A DNA stretch of 64,000 nt from the NCBI GenBank assembly GCA_963693285.1, contig OY848919.1, positions 12,209,461-12,273,460 of the forward strand, in the 5' to 3' direction. The notes under the pieces are model-generated. The model saw only the letters and a program-made list of their open reading frames with translations. It searched no databases and was not told where the DNA came from. How positions within the stretch are numbered: position 1 is the first letter of the stretch; each line of letters begins with the position of its first letter. Position numbers and translations under genes: made by a program. Origin of the DNA: Xestospongia muta. Lineage: Eukaryota; Porifera; Demospongiae; Haplosclerida; Petrosiidae. Below are positions 1 through 12,530 of the stretch, piece by piece.

Positions 1-229
1 ACTTGCTTTACCTGTGTATCTTGCTGATGGCTACTAAAGAGTTAATAGTTCATGATTGATACTCAGTATTATTGGTTTGTAGATACTTACTGTCATGATT
101 ATATAGTAGGGCACAATTCATCAATTGGTTAAAAGTAGGTGGTCTTCCAAGTACCATAAACCATACTATAAATGGACTTGACTTTCTTCCCTAACCAAAT
201 GTGTTGATAGCAGTGTTGTGCCAATTACC

Positions 230-670
230 ATAAAAAAGTTATTGATTACAATTACCATTACTTCTGTTATTCATCACCCAATTTCAATTTCAATTACACC
301 TTACACAGCAATTACAACAACAAATTGATAGCAATTAGATACAATTACAATAGCTATTATCAGTACCCTATACAAGTGCTCTACATCATTCATGACCTCG
401 TGCATGAAGGTTACAGGGCAATTTGTAAGTTTCATAAAACCATATTATGGCTTTCTTTGCCATAATAATTATGGTCATGTGTACATCATGTGATGCGACG
501 ACCCTTTACCAGACTAGATTTATTGTATAGTAGCTTAGCCATCCAACTACTTCTCAATTACAGAGATACAATTACAATTATAATTACAATTTTTATGAAC
601 GATGTAATGATTACAGCTAATTACAATTACCAATTACAATTACCCCAACAATGGTTAATAGGCCCATGGT
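230..670. repeat. CAATTACAATTAC-rich low-complexity segment
   Basis: The segment is bounded on both sides by irregular runs of the motif CAATTACAATTACC, with an ordinary-looking core between. It is repeated at 50,340-50,770 inside the paralogous block. It may be a short non-autonomous element with simple-sequence ends, but I see no clean inverted repeat or target duplication. No supported gene is present. Confidence 0.4.
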
Positions 671-1345
671 AGGGTGATCTTTCTTGTCACCACAGTTAGG
701 GATTTCCTGGTTTTTTCTCATTTGCTAAAAACAAAACAAAGGAATAGTTTCTTCTTCATTTTTAATAATAACATGTTTTGAGATTTAACACCTGTGTTAT
801 AATAGTTTGGCTCTTATCTCTCCAACCTTGTACATTAAAGAAACTCACTCATGTATCCATAATTATGTGTCCCAATTAATCCTGCATTCTTGGTAATAGT
901 GATTGTTATGTAAACACCACATTAGTACACACATAAACTAAAGTCGCTAGTTGGCTAAATTACAGTGCATATCTGATTGTTTCTCATTTATAGATGTCCT
1001 TAATTGATATGAAATTTTTGAAATGAATCATTTTCTTTACATTGTAGACTTGAGACAAAACTTGTATGGTTACATATCATTGCTCTAACTGTTCAGGTAC
1101 AATGTAGTTTTCATATGCACTACAACTGTTGTTGAGAAAATCCTATCTGTTGTTTAGATTATGTTTAACTATAGGTACCTGTTGACATACTTGTGACTCT
1201 AGTACTCTTGAGGTTCTGTTAGTAGCCAGCCTTATGAAATATGAAGTGAGATCAATGTCATTGCCAATTAATTAGCTATAAATTATGTTAGGCATATGTC
1301 CAGCTACTCATTTTACTACATATCTTGTGTAGCCATTAGTCATCC
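670..1345. other. No gene seen
   Basis: This is AT-rich sequence shared with 50,770-51,455. I see no exon with credible splice borders and no RNA gene. Confidence 0.6.
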
Positions 1346-1348
1346 TCA

Positions 1349-1525
1349 AATGATATATAATACATACAAATACATAATATATAATACATATAAATACATA
1401 ATATAATGATATATAATACATACAAATACACAATATAATGATATATAATGCATACAAATACATAATATAATGATATATAATACATACAAATACATAATAT
1501 AGTAATATATAATATATACAAATAT
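1349..1525. repeat. 32-bp minisatellite, short array
   Basis: About five copies of a 32-bp AT-rich unit built on ATATATAATACATACAAATA are present. The same unit occurs at 7,694-7,900, 29,950-30,525 and 51,461-51,645, always beside the same flanking sequence, so the array was copied with its host block. Because 32 is not a multiple of 3 and the unit lacks minus-strand stops, it gives false repetitive ORFs. Confidence 0.9.
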
Positions 1526-1641
1526 ATACCAAAGTCCTTAGTTTTCTCATGAAGAGATGTTGCAAATCTCTCAGATGCCTCAACATTTCCAAGTACAACA
1601 ATTAGTTTTGTTATTAACTGATATGCTGTTAGAGATGTCAT
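1526..1641 (-). CDS. Conserved exon-like ORF, unknown
   Basis: The minus strand encodes about 38 residues beginning MTSLTAYQLITK and ending near a GT donor-like site next to the minisatellite. The same peptide, with a few changes, is present at 7,905-8,020 and 51,645-51,759, and is eroded at 30,530-30,620. I do not recognise it. It lies downstream of the family gene's stop codon, so it is either a separate small exon or a fossil. Conservation may simply reflect the recent block duplication. Confidence 0.3.
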
Positions 1642-2265
1642 TGTTGGTATTTTAAAAAAGGTGTTACCTTTAATAGAGAATTGAGCATTTAGCTGCCATT
1701 AATCTCATCAACCATTCTCTGTTATCAAATATTGCAAATCATGAGTTAGATGAAGAGTAGTCATGTTAACTGATTAAATAATTGAATTATGACTTTAGCA
1801 TTTATTTTCCCAATATTAACATTAGCTGCTAATGAAGGAAGTTATGATAGATAATTATAGCTATGACAAGTTTGTGCCCTCATAGATATAAATGTAACAA
1901 CAAATGAATGATGAATTGATGTATACCTTATCTTATAATAATTATAACAACTGGCAACATTTAAAACATTATTTAACAAATAGTAAAGAGAGACATTTGC
2001 TATATGAGGCTGTTTATGAAGTGACAGGACTTTGTTTGAAATTTAGAGATAATATGGTAAAATTGTGCATGTGTGATTAATCATTACATCATTGTATTTT
2101 CTGTCAAATAGTATTTATTCAAAATATCAAAATAAGTAATAAGTCCAACTACACAACACATGTTCATATACTGTCAGTTTTAGCTATACATATAAGTACT
2201 TATGTTTACAAAGTGTAGATAGTTGTATATAATAGTTTTTCTTATTTATGAATCATCTCGATTTA
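1642..2265. other. No gene seen
   Basis: This is AT-rich sequence downstream of the family gene's stop codon, also present at about 8,020-8,650, 30,620-31,160, 40,200-40,800 and 51,760-52,390. The repeated presence shows it belongs to the duplicated module, perhaps as 3' UTR and spacer. Confidence 0.6.
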
Positions 2266-5200
2266 TCAGTTGCCAAGTGTAAGACTTATCAGGAAAGACC
2301 CTATTTCGCCAATCATACCCAAAACTGTAGTAGAGAAAATACAGCAGTGCCATAATAATCTAATCTATATATATTAAAATTGCAATTAACCTGTTTGAAA
2401 TTCATATATCTCTCCAAGAATTGAAATGATCTGTAAGAAAGGTATCGATATAAGTCCTGTAAAGGTCGTAAATCCTAAAGAGGCAAAATTAACAACCATC
2501 ATAATGAATTCTATTAACATTCTGTATTAAAAATAATATATAGTATACATAATTATACCGTATATAGCTCCATGTTTCCAAACAACCACCAATATTATTA
2601 TGAGTACAAGAATTAATACCATTCCTATACCATGATCTGTGATTATTTTATGTAAATTTTGTTAAAACTTCAAGAGTAAAGTTTACCTTTCAAGGGTCCA
2701 CATTTATAACAGAAATGAAAGGCAAGAAATCCAATAAAAATAAATATTGTAATTATATTATTGTTTGCAACGTATCAATAAAATAGCCAATAATTAGTAT
2801 GTAGTGGTATACCTCTGACTACCTTCAAAATAATATTTGGTTCTGTTATCTGATCTATTAAATGGCAGAATTAGTATATTTAAGTGAATTAAATATTATA
2901 ACGAACGGCCAACAAATGTTTCATATTCTGCTTTATCATGAGTGTTCTGAAATCTTATCCATGATTGCTGTACAAGACAGTTACTTGTATTATATTGCAC
3001 TACTACAGTACCAGTGTTTGAATCATTCTCTGATGTCATCATTACCTGAAATGTAATTGTTTAATTTATGAGTGTATCAATAAATAATATACATTTAATT
3101 GGTTCTTATCAATAATGTTCCAACAACCATTAAATTTTATTTCCAGAGAAGCGTCAGTTCCATTCACTAATAATTTGCGAGGAATTGGGTTATTATCAGC
3201 TATAAATCCATTTTTCAATATCTCCTTTTCATTATTCTAAAAAACATTAGCAAATAATAATGAAATATCTATAGTATTAAAAACCTCATGTAGACGTTTT
3301 TGCTCTGGTTTGGAAACAAGGGCAAGTATCATCAAGGAAGGATTACTATCATCACGAGCTTTTTGTACGTAAAAGGACAGCAAATAATGAGCATTAGTGT
3401 TGTTATCTCCAATGACTGATACATTGCTTAATTTAGTCAATTGAAATGTAATAAAGCTAGAGCTTGGTTCAGTATAGCCTTTTACTATTTCCGTTTCTCC
3501 CTCATCAGTTTGGTGGAGAATAACAAGTGACTTAGCTTCTTCTTCAGTAGAGATAACTGCATTATGTTTTAGTGTAATTGTCAATGGTTGTTGTAGTTTT
3601 TCACTGACTCTTATTTCATAAGTTGGAGAAAAACTTTTATATCTTTTTGGGATCATATATTGATGAGAACGACATACAGAAACTAATATATCAATATTAT
3701 GTCCCTTTGTAAAACTTCCAGGTTGTATATCCATTCTAAAAGAATCATCTGACCACTGTATTATGTCTGCTGTTCCTCCAATGACATTCTTTTTAATATA
3801 AGGTGTATCTATAGGAACTGCAATAGTTATAAAGTGAACACTAAAACAAGATTAGAATTGTAAAAATTCTATGCATTCATCATCTGTCCATCCATTTATT
3901 ATGTGTAGAAATTTTAGGACTTAGATGCCAGCTTACCTTTCTTTACATCAGTACTAGTAATAACAATTGCCAGTATTGCCATAATTATTGAAAAAAATAT
4001 AATCCTCCATTTTCCTACATAATTAATAATATAATTAAAATTTATACAAGATTACAATTGAAGAAATCATCCTATGATTGTTTTGGAATATACTGATTTA
4101 ACAGTAAAGCTTTATCTAGAGCTACAAAGGCTGTATAATTAGCAGCAATGTCTGTGGAATACTATAGCTATAAAATGCTAGAAAAAGTGTCTGAGACACG
4201 AGCTAACACTAGCAAGAAGGTTTAAGCATGATCAGTCACACCCATTGTCATAGGACTCGTGGTTAGAGTTAATAAAATTCATTGACCTTTACTAATTTGA
4301 AGATAGTGATATTACAAAAACAATTTTAAGACAATATTACAATTACTGTCTTGCTTCTCTACTAATACTTTATCAATAGCTATAGAACATAACCATATAG
4401 TATGTACTACTACCAGTACTATAGCTCACCTTTTTTCTCTTTGGTCAACTTCACCATATCTTGTTTCTCCATTAATACGTTATCAGTATCTATAGAACAT
4501 AACCATATATGGTATGTACTACTAACAGTATTATAGCTTACCTTCTTTCTCTCTGGTTAACTTCTCAATCACTTCTTCTTTTTGTACTAATACTTTATCA
4601 GTAGCTATAGAACATAACCATATATGGTATGTACTACTAACAATATCTAATACTTACCATCTCTCTCTTTTTTTAACTGCTCAATATATTCTTCATTTGC
4701 AATAAAACATAACCATATACGGTATGTACTACTAGTAGTATTATAGATTACCTTCTTTCTCTCTGGTCAACTCCTCGATCTTTTTTTGTTTGTCTACAGA
4801 ATATAACCATATATGGTATGTACTACTAACAATATCTTATACTTACCATCTCTCTCATTTTTTAACCGTTCAATATATTTTTCATTTGCTATAGAACATA
4901 ACCATATATGGTATGTACTACTAACAGTATTATAGCTTACCTTCTTTCTCTCTGGTCAACTTATCAATCTCTTTTTGTTTGTCTACAGAACATAACCATA
5001 TATGGGATACTACTAGTAGTATTATAGCTTACCTTCTTTCTCTCTGGTCAACTTATCAATCTTTTTTTGTTTGTCTACAGAATATAACCATATATGGGAT
5101 ACTACTAACAATATCTAATACTTACCATCTCTCTCTTTTTTTAACAGCTCAATATATTCTTCATTTGCAATAAAACATAACCATATACGGTATGTACTAC

Positions 5201-5567
5201 TAGTAGTATTATAGATTACCTTCTTTCTCTCTGGTCAATTTCTCAATCTCTTCTTGTTTGTCTACAGAATATAACCATATATGGTATGTACTACTAACAA
5301 TATCTTATACTTACCATCTCTCTCTTTTTTTAACTGTTCAATATATTTTTCATTTGCTATAGAACATAACCATATATGGTATGTACTACTAACAGTATTA
5401 TAGCTTACCTTCTTTCGCTCTGGTTAAGTTATTAATCTCTTCTTGTTTCCTTACTAATACTTTATCAGTAGCTATATAACATAATATATATGGTATGTAT
5501 TACTAACAGTATAATAACTTACCTTGTTTCTCTTCCTTATTTATTAATTCTTTATCAGCTATAGAAC
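2266..5567 (-). pseudogene. ZU5-like multi-TM family gene, copy A1, probably damaged
   Basis: Read from the right on the minus strand it has coiled-coil mini-exons (5,567-4,430), a TM exon (about 4,015-3,940), a ZU5-like exon (about 3,822-3,285; open reading at 3,237-3,734), a small exon with the FNGCWNIID motif (about 3,235-3,105), an exon with NCLVQQSWIRFQNT (about 3,053-2,905), a short DQI exon, then three TM exons and a last exon ending in a TGA at 2,266-2,268. The intron before the second TM exon, 2,775-2,815, contains no AG. In other copies that acceptor reads TTGTAG, and retaining the intron here meets a stop. The copy therefore either ends early or is a pseudogene. No LRR, Death or CARD exon is attached. 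The protein would be membrane-anchored; its function is unknown. Confidence 0.7.
4430..5567 (-). repeat. Coiled-coil mini-exon array (A1)
   Basis: About ten tandem units of roughly 90-120 bp are present. Each unit carries one minus-strand exon between TATAG and GTAAGC or GTGAGC, plus a short intron containing the motif CATAACCATATATGGTATGT. One measured exon, 4,941-4,982, is exactly 42 nt (two heptads); the exon at 4,430-4,489 is 60 nt. Peptides are charged and Glu/Lys rich, with Ile and Leu at heptad spacing, such as EIDKLTREKE. Confidence 0.85.
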
Positions 5568-5769
5568 ATGACAATATATGGTATATACTACTAATAGTAC
5601 TAACAGTAATGAACTATTAAATTAACTCTAACTTAAAAAATACTCCATTCCTTATGTATATTAACATTGCGTGTGAATTAATATACTAAGACTATATAAT
5701 TAGGTCTTGAAATGCATTTTATAAACTTAATATATGTATTTTTTAATGTAAAGTATTGATGTGATAACT

Positions 5770-6330
5770 CACAAGGTTTAAGCATTTCCGATTGGGATTG
5801 TTGTGCTAAGGAATTAAAAGAGCTCAGTCAAAGATACTATTGTATTGTGAAAGCTGTCTAACAAGTCAAACTAAATAACATATAAATAGCAAGTTTCTAT
5901 AGGATAGGAGCATTGCTGTGCTATATGTATTGAGGGACTCTAGCAATATGTATTAAACATACAATGAATCAAGTCTAATTTCATACACTAACCTAGAATT
6001 GATGCCATACTCAGTTACAGTTTTCCTCTATATATTGACCATCTGCTTGCTTCAGTTATATTCAGAAGAGCAAAAATTGCCTCTTTTATTCAAAACACAA
6101 ACTCCGCCCTAATATTTCTGGCATGAATTAGGCAGTGTTCTTTAATATACCATTTAGTGCCTTCTAAAAAGGGAATTGTAATTAGTAAAGTTGATACAAC
6201 CTTACAGACACAATTAATTTTACTGCAAACACACAATAAAAGCATATTTATTAGTAAATATTAACTTTTAAATAATGGTTTATGGAATAACAGGAATATT
6301 AATATGATGTATAACATCTATGTACATATT
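5770..6330 (-). other. Remnant of CARD-like exon 5' flank
   Basis: The stretch around 5,790-5,880 resembles the start and 5' flank of the CARD-like exons, for example 21,900-21,990. The stretch 5,990-6,060 resembles 13,540-13,610, 19,390-19,450, 38,140-38,200 and 59,260-59,320. The exon body itself is missing. It is a leftover of the duplicated module with no supported ORF. Confidence 0.5.
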
Positions 6331-6337
6331 ACTACTT

Positions 6338-6351
6338 GTTACCATAGCAAC
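6338..6351. promoter_or_regulatory. X-box-like palindrome
   Basis: GTTACCATAGCAAC fits the palindromic X-box recognised by RFX winged-helix factors (GTTNCC, 2-nt spacer, GGNAAC-like half). The same site is at 39,135-39,148. Binding is not shown. Confidence 0.4.
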
Positions 6352-6660
6352 AAGTAATTCATATAACAATGTATGATGTTGCTTGTTAGTGTAATATTAT
6401 TATTGTACCTACGTATAAAATTACACACCACTTTATTAGATGTAAACATCATATAGTGTTATCAATGAGGGGAGTGTACACTAACCATAATGTTCATAGT
6501 GTGGACTAGTTCTTATCTATAACTCATCCCCTGTTTTGACATACCCAGCAGATGTTGTTGTTTTATCATTTTTAGCAGTGGGCAATATACCAATATATTA
6601 TATAGTATAAATTAAATACAATGGCAAATATAATATACAATTCTTTACTTATAAGGTAAT

Positions 6661-7440
6661 ATACTGTCTGATATAATCTTGCCACATTGATGCATTAGCT
6701 GAGTTTGATGTAGGAGTTATATCATATATATATTGTATCATTGTATCTTCATTGAGTCTATAATAATAATAGTAATAATAAGGAGGAGATACTAACATAG
6801 AATAATAATGATAATATTAATTAAAAACAACACTGAACAGTAGTCAATCCTCTACAAAGAACAATGGTAACATAAAGATACAAAATTGAAATAATGATTC
6901 TGTGAACACAAGATAGAAGAAGAAACTTTTATAGAATTCTTTTTACCCAATACCTCAGCCTCTGTGGTGTCATTGAAGTTAAATAGTTTATTGATATAGT
7001 TTATGAATCATTATACATAAACTATGGAAAGATCTTCTTTATTAGGTGTAGTGAGAATGAACAGAGATATAAAAATGTCATATTAAAGTTAGTGTCTTAC
7101 AATTTTTGTTGACAATATTTAGTCTGTCCATCACTACTAGCAAAATGGATATATACTGGATGGTACAATGATTATCTTGTAATGAAATGAGAAATAACAT
7201 CAATATTATTATTATTATTGTTATTAATCCATCCATCCATTCATTCATCCATCTATCCATTTGTTCAGTTACCATCCATCCATCCATCAATCCATCCATA
7301 CCTTAATACTACTAAATGTACTGATTAAAGCACCTCTCTCATAGTCCATTCTAAACTGTCACTTGAATTATAATCACATAATATTAATTGTTGGACACTA
7401 GAATTCATTTACTGGTTGACAAAAATATACCTGGTAAATT
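6661..7440 (-). pseudogene. Cathepsin O-like protease fragment, copy 1
   Basis: The minus-strand exon at about 6,665-6,755 encodes a segment ending NASMWQDYI, which matches the region just before the catalytic-His exon of cathepsin O-type C1A proteases. The exon near 7,105-7,175 encodes VPSSIYPF and then breaks at a one-base insertion relative to the copies at 27.5 and 29.4 kb. The exon near 7,330-7,415 encodes a segment like VQQLILCDYN. Neither the catalytic Cys exon nor the His/Asn exons are seen nearby, so this is a broken partial copy. Confidence 0.7.
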
Positions 7441-7488
7441 AAATAATTAATATTAGAGTGTGTCATAATGTATACCATGTGTGTATTT

Positions 7489-7502
7489 GTTACCATAGTA
7501 AC
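7489..7502. promoter_or_regulatory. Perfect X-box-like palindrome
   Basis: GTTACCATAGTAAC is a 14-bp near-perfect palindrome matching the RFX X-box consensus. It is retained at 29,750-29,763 and 40,102-40,115, upstream (minus strand) of each cathepsin-like fragment. Copies came with the block duplication, so conservation alone proves little. Confidence 0.45.
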
Positions 7503-7693
7503 ATGTATTAATAATTTATTGTACATGACATACAAGCTTTAAGTCAACACATCAAAGACAACACCACTAATGCTATGAAAACTACCTTAAAAATGGATCA
7601 ACACGTAGAAGAATGGATGCATACCTTACTGTTACCATGACTCCAGCTACTCATTTTACTACATATCTTGTGTAGCCATTAGTCATCCTCAAA

Positions 7694-7900
7694 TGATATA
7701 TAATACATATAAATACATAATATAATGATATATAATACATACAAATACATAATATAATGATATATAATACATACAAATACATAATATAATGATATATAAT
7801 ACATGCAAATACATAATATAATGATATATAATACATACAAATACATAATATAATAATATATAATACATACAAATACATAATATAGTAATATATAATATAT
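7694..7900. repeat. 32-bp minisatellite array
   Basis: About six copies of the same 32-bp AT-rich unit as at 1,349 are present, flanked on the right by the MTSLTAYQ-type ORF remnant (7,905-8,020) and on the left by the CATATCTTGTGTAGCC flank. Confidence 0.9.
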
Positions 7901-8019
7901 ACAAATATGTACCTAAGTCCTCAGTTTTCTCATGAAGAGATGTTGTAAATCTCTCAGCTACCTCAACATTTCCTAGTACAACAATCACTTTTGTTATTAA
8001 CTAATATGCTGTTAGAGAT

Positions 8020-8650
8020 GTCATTAGTGGTATTTTAAAAAAAGGGTGTTACCTTTAATAGAGAATTGAGCATTTAGCTGTAATTAATCTCATCAACCAT
8101 TCTCTGTTATGTCAAACATTGCAGATCATAAGTTAGATGAAAAGTAGTCACGTTTACTAATTAAATAATTGAATTATAACTTTATCATTCTCTTTCTCAT
8201 CAGTAACATTAGCTGCTAATGAAGGAAGGTATGATAGATAATTATAGTTATGACAAGTTTGTGCTACCTCATAGATATAAATGTAACAACAAATAAATAA
8301 ATGAATTGATGTATCTTTATCTTATAATATAACAACACTGCTTAATGAATAGTGAAGAGAGAGAAAAGAGAATTTGCTACATAATGCTGTCTTTATAGTA
8401 ATAGGACATTGTTCCAAATTTAAAGATAATATGTTGAAAACTGTCCATGTGCTATTAATAATTACATCATTGTATTTACTGTCAAACAGAATTTATTCAA
8501 AATATTATAATAGATAATAAGTCCAACTACACAGCACACACATATACTGTCAGTTTTAGCTATACATATAAGTACTTATGTTTACAAAGTACAGACAATT
8601 GTATATAATGTATATAATAGTATTTCTTATTTATGAATCATCTTGATTTA
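8020..8650. other. Spacer downstream of gene D
   Basis: No gene is seen. The sequence is paralogous to 1,642-2,265 and is probably 3' flank of the family gene. Confidence 0.5.
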
Positions 8651-11344
8651 TCAGTTGCCAAGTATAAAGCTTTTCAGGAAAGATCCTATTTCGCCAATCA
8701 TACCAAAAACTGTAGTAGAGAAAATACAACGGTGCCATAATAATCTAATCTTTATATATTAAAATTACAATTAACCTGTTTGAAATTCATATATCTCTCC
8801 AAGAATTGAAATGATCTGTAAGAAAAGTATCACCATAAGTGCTGTAAATGCTGTAGATCCAAAAGAGGCAGAACTAACAACCATCATAATGAATTCTATT
8901 AACATTCTGTATTAAAAATTATTTATATAATATACCTTGTTTAGCTTCATGTTTCCAAACAACCAACAGTATTATTTTGAGTGCAATAGTTAAAACTATT
9001 GCTATACCATGATCTGTAATGATATTATGTAAATTTTGTTAAAACTTCAAGAGTACAGTTTACCTTTCAAGGGTACAAATTTACAACAGAGATAAAAGAC
9101 TACAAGTCCACAAAGAATACATCCAATTATAATTACAATATTGTCTACAAAATTTCATTTCAGTAATAGCCTATTAATAATAGTATACCTTTGAGTTCCT
9201 TCCTAATAATATCCTGTAACTTTGGTGGTATTACCTGATCTATTAAATGATAGAATTAGTATATTTAAGTCAACTTAAAGTAATAACGAACGGCCAACAA
9301 ATGTTTCATATTCTTCTTTATCATGAGTGTTTTGAAATCTTATCCATGATTGTTGAACCAGACAGTTACCAGTATTATATTGAATTAGTACACTACCAGT
9401 ATTTGAATCATATTCTGATGGCAACTTTACCTGAAATATAATTGTTTAATTTTATAAGTGCATCAATGAATTACATACAATTAATTGGTTCTTATCAATA
9501 ATGTTCCAACGCTTTATTTTCAGAGATACATTAGTTCCTTTTGCTACTAACTTGTGAGGGATTGGGTTATTATCAGCTATCCATTCTTTTTTCAATATCT
9601 TGTTTTCCTCATTCTAAAACATTAGCAAATAATTATAATAAACATATCTATAATGTAAGAACCTCATGTGTTGTATTTGATTGAGATATCAGAGTAAGTA
9701 TGTTCAAGTAAGGATTACTATTATCATCATGAATTTTTAACTGGAGTCGGTAAAAGGACAGCAAATATTTAGTATATATTTCATTGGGTGCAGCAACTGC
9801 TACATAACAAAACTCAGTCATTTTAAAAGTAATGAAGGAACAGTTTGGTTTGGTAGAGCCATTTAATTTTTCTGTTTTACTCTTATCATTTTGGTGAAGA
9901 ATAACAAGTGACTTAGCCTCTTCTTCAGTAGTAATAACTGCATTATGTTCAAGAGTAAGATTTACTGGATTTTTAAGCTTTTCACTGGCTGATATCTTAA
10001 ATGTCTGAGAAATAATTTTATATCCTTTGGGGATTTCAAATTGACGAGAATGATTTAAAGAAACTGATATATTAACTTGTTTTCCTTCTGGAAAGCTATC
10101 ATTTGAAATGTCTATTATAAAACTATTGTCTGCCCCTGAAAATCTGTCTGCTCTCCTACCAATGACACTCTTATTAAAACAAGGTGTATCTGCTGTACCT
10201 GTATAACAACAAATATGAAAACACAACAGCATATTAGCTGTCATCACTTAACAGTAATCCATCCATTCATTTATAAGGTCTAATTTATAAAGACAGAGAA
10301 ACAGCTTGTACCTTTTTTCTCTGTTATATGATGATCAATGTTAATAGCTACAATTGTTATATATACCAAAGTTGGCATTGAAAAGAGCATGATCCATTTC
10401 CAGTATCCTACATAATTAACAGAACCAGTAATAACACCAAAACAACAAAAATGTACTGACACATAACACCAAGTTTAAGAATATTGCTAATATCAAACAT
10501 AATGTCACACTCAAGCATGTATTATTGGCACAGTAATAATAGAATAACTCACGCAAAACATACGGAAGCCGAGGACGGAAATTCCAATTCCTATCTAAAG
10601 GGGGTTATATGGATTGGAATCTCCGTCGTTGATTGGAATTTTAAAATACTGGGAGGTCGGCGAAAGAAATAGGGAATGAATGCCCGTCCAAGGCTTCCGT
10701 AAGAACATCAAATGAAATTTTTTGGTAAGTTCACAAATTGCAATCTTATCACAATAGCTAAGTGATTTTTTAACACTAAGTGAGCATAAAAACCATCATA
10801 AAGACTGACAGTATTGCAGCTCACTTTTCTCTCTTGTTAAGTTCTTTATCTCCTTTTGATTGTCTTCTGAATTCAACTTTTCACTACCTGATTGGTAACA
10901 TAACCATATATGTCACAGTTTGACATATATTGTATATGAAAATACATCGTGTGATATTTTGCAGTTTCGTGTATTCACATCTGTTTACTTTCAGCCCTAA
11001 TTTTCGTGTATGTACTCGTGTATCGTGTATACACGTGCAATATCTGTATCACATACTACTAACAGTACTATAGCTCACTTTCTTTATGTCTGGTCAACTT
11101 CTTTTTCTCTTCTTGATTGTCTGCTAATTTTTCACTGGTAGCTATATCACATAACTGTACGTATAAATATGACATGCCTCCTGCAAACATTAATGTAGCT
11201 TACTTTCTTTCTGATCAATGTTAACTTCTGAGTCCCAGTGAGTGTTGACTTTGACTTCTTCTTTGTCATTATAGTTGTATGGTTAGTAATGGTAGCTTCT
11301 CCTGCTGTATGTCTATTTCCTCTGCTTAGCTTGCAAATATTCAC
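8651..11344 (-). CDS. Gene D: coiled-coil, TM, ZU5-like, multi-TM protein
   Basis: The minus-strand exons run from a possible first exon (11,344-11,204, MNICKLSRG..., donor GTAAGC), through a 63-nt coiled-coil exon (11,141-11,079) and a degenerate one near 10,825-10,880. They continue with a TM exon (about 10,408-10,312, KWIMLFSMPTLVYITIVA), a ZU5-like exon (about 10,199-9,660), a small exon (about 9,615-9,480), the NCLVQQSWIRF exon, a DQV exon, three TM exons, and a last exon ending in TGA at 8,651-8,653. The second-TM acceptor TTTTGTAG is intact here. The Cys of the usual FGCWNI motif is lost through a short in-frame deletion. The acceptor before the last TM exon reads TTTTGG instead of TTTAGG, so a downstream AG must be used or the tail is lost. 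The first ORF does not join the 63-nt exon in phase, so the true N-terminus is uncertain. Confidence 0.6.
10561..10701. mobile_element. MITE-like element, 141 bp
   Basis: The ends are inverted copies, TACGGAAGCC..GGACGG against the reverse complement of CCGTCCAAGGCTTCCGTA. The outermost TA could be a TA target duplication, as in Tc1/mariner-type elements. It lies in an intron of gene D between the TM and coiled-coil exons and has no coding capacity. It is less AT-rich than its surroundings. Confidence 0.7.
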
Positions 11345-11869
11345 ATTTTTGTTATTAAAACAGTTGTGCTATATATACACACTCATACATGAGAAAGCCT
11401 CTGTAAGAGATGCATTTTTATGAGTTAAAATCATGTTCAAATTGGGATTCGATGATAACTTATAATCAAAAGATGCAATCCAATAATAATAATGTTATAT
11501 ACTTTACAACTACACAATGGAATGTTTCAACATCAGTCAGTTCAATTTTGTTAATCACTGATGTGGTATTAACAATATGTACATAAAACCATTCAGTAGA
11601 GATGGAAATAGTTATTCTCGTAAACGTCTTATGAAAATCCAAAATCTGATACTTTTATTATGTTAAAATCATCCATTCTGGTATTATAGAATTAGAATAA
11701 GTCACACCTGATTGCTTTGTTGATAAGCCAGTTCATTGAAAAGACTATTAAACTACCAATGAAACTGACTGGATTCTTTATTACAGGAACTATAAAGTAT
11801 TGTCATATGATAACACGTCAAAGTAAAATATAAACAGATTTATTCTTTCTTATAAAGCAAATATCTAAG

Positions 11870-12470
11870 AAATGGCTAATGCTGGCAGATAATTTCTACT
11901 TGAATCACATAACTGAGCATGACGTTTGGTAAGGACATCTAAGACTAAGCGTCTCAGTTTAGGAACATTAGTAACTACAGCTAACAAAGATGAAAGTATT
12001 GAAATTACTTTTACAAGTAATATCAAGTCAGTGTTTACAGTATTAGTAAAGCCTCTTTAAAGTACCCTTAGAGATTTCTTATAAATTCAAACATAATAAT
12101 TGATCATAGGAATGAAATACCTTTGTTACTAGATGTCACAACACTTTGATTAGGTGTATTTGAAAGTTCACATTGCATATTATCAGCTACTAACTTGAAT
12201 GCTTCAAATTTCCTTAGAGAATCAATTCGTTTAGTTAATAACTGGGGCTGGCTCTTGATAGTAGCTGTAAGACCTTTCATCAGAAGTAGACCTTTTTCCA
12301 TATCTGACTTTGGGCTGTTATCTATAGCACTGTTAAAATACTCTTGAGTGATAAGATGATATCAAACAGTTGAGGTGCTACAGCTAATCTGTTAGAAGAA
12401 TCAGAGACAAGACGTGACAACTCAGCATAATGTGTTCTAAACACTTCTCTGTTGAGGATTGTGGACCTAA
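11870..12470 (-). pseudogene. CARD-like two-exon gene, broken copy
   Basis: The minus-strand region 12,104-12,450 matches the first CARD-like exon of the intact gene at 61,796-62,643 (MEKGLLLMKGLTATIKSQPQ). Near 12,355 it has a one-base deletion relative to that copy. The second exon (about 11,995-11,875) resembles VPKLRR..DVLTKRHAQLCDSSRNYLPAL and then stops, lacking the second half. It is a truncated paralogue. Confidence 0.7.
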
Positions 12471-12530
12471 GGAATTGAAAGAGCTAACTCAAATACTATT
12501 GTATTGTGAAAACTGTATAACAAACTAAAT

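Larger units (their letters stand above)
1..4815. repeat. Segmental duplication A, copy 1
   Basis: This block matches about 50,121-54,830 base by base in the same orientation, with scattered substitutions and small indels. It starts before the window edge. It carries the low-complexity region at 230-670, a 32-bp minisatellite, a small exon-like ORF and the tail, ZU5-like and coiled-coil exons of a family gene. The similarity was judged by eye from long shared stretches such as the flanks of the minisatellite. Confidence 0.9.

Noticed and set aside
7200..7295. (ATCC)n-rich stretch as a regulatory array (also near 29,510 and 39,880)
   Set aside because: It is an imperfect tetranucleotide run typical of simple-sequence slippage, copied with the module; there is no sign of function.
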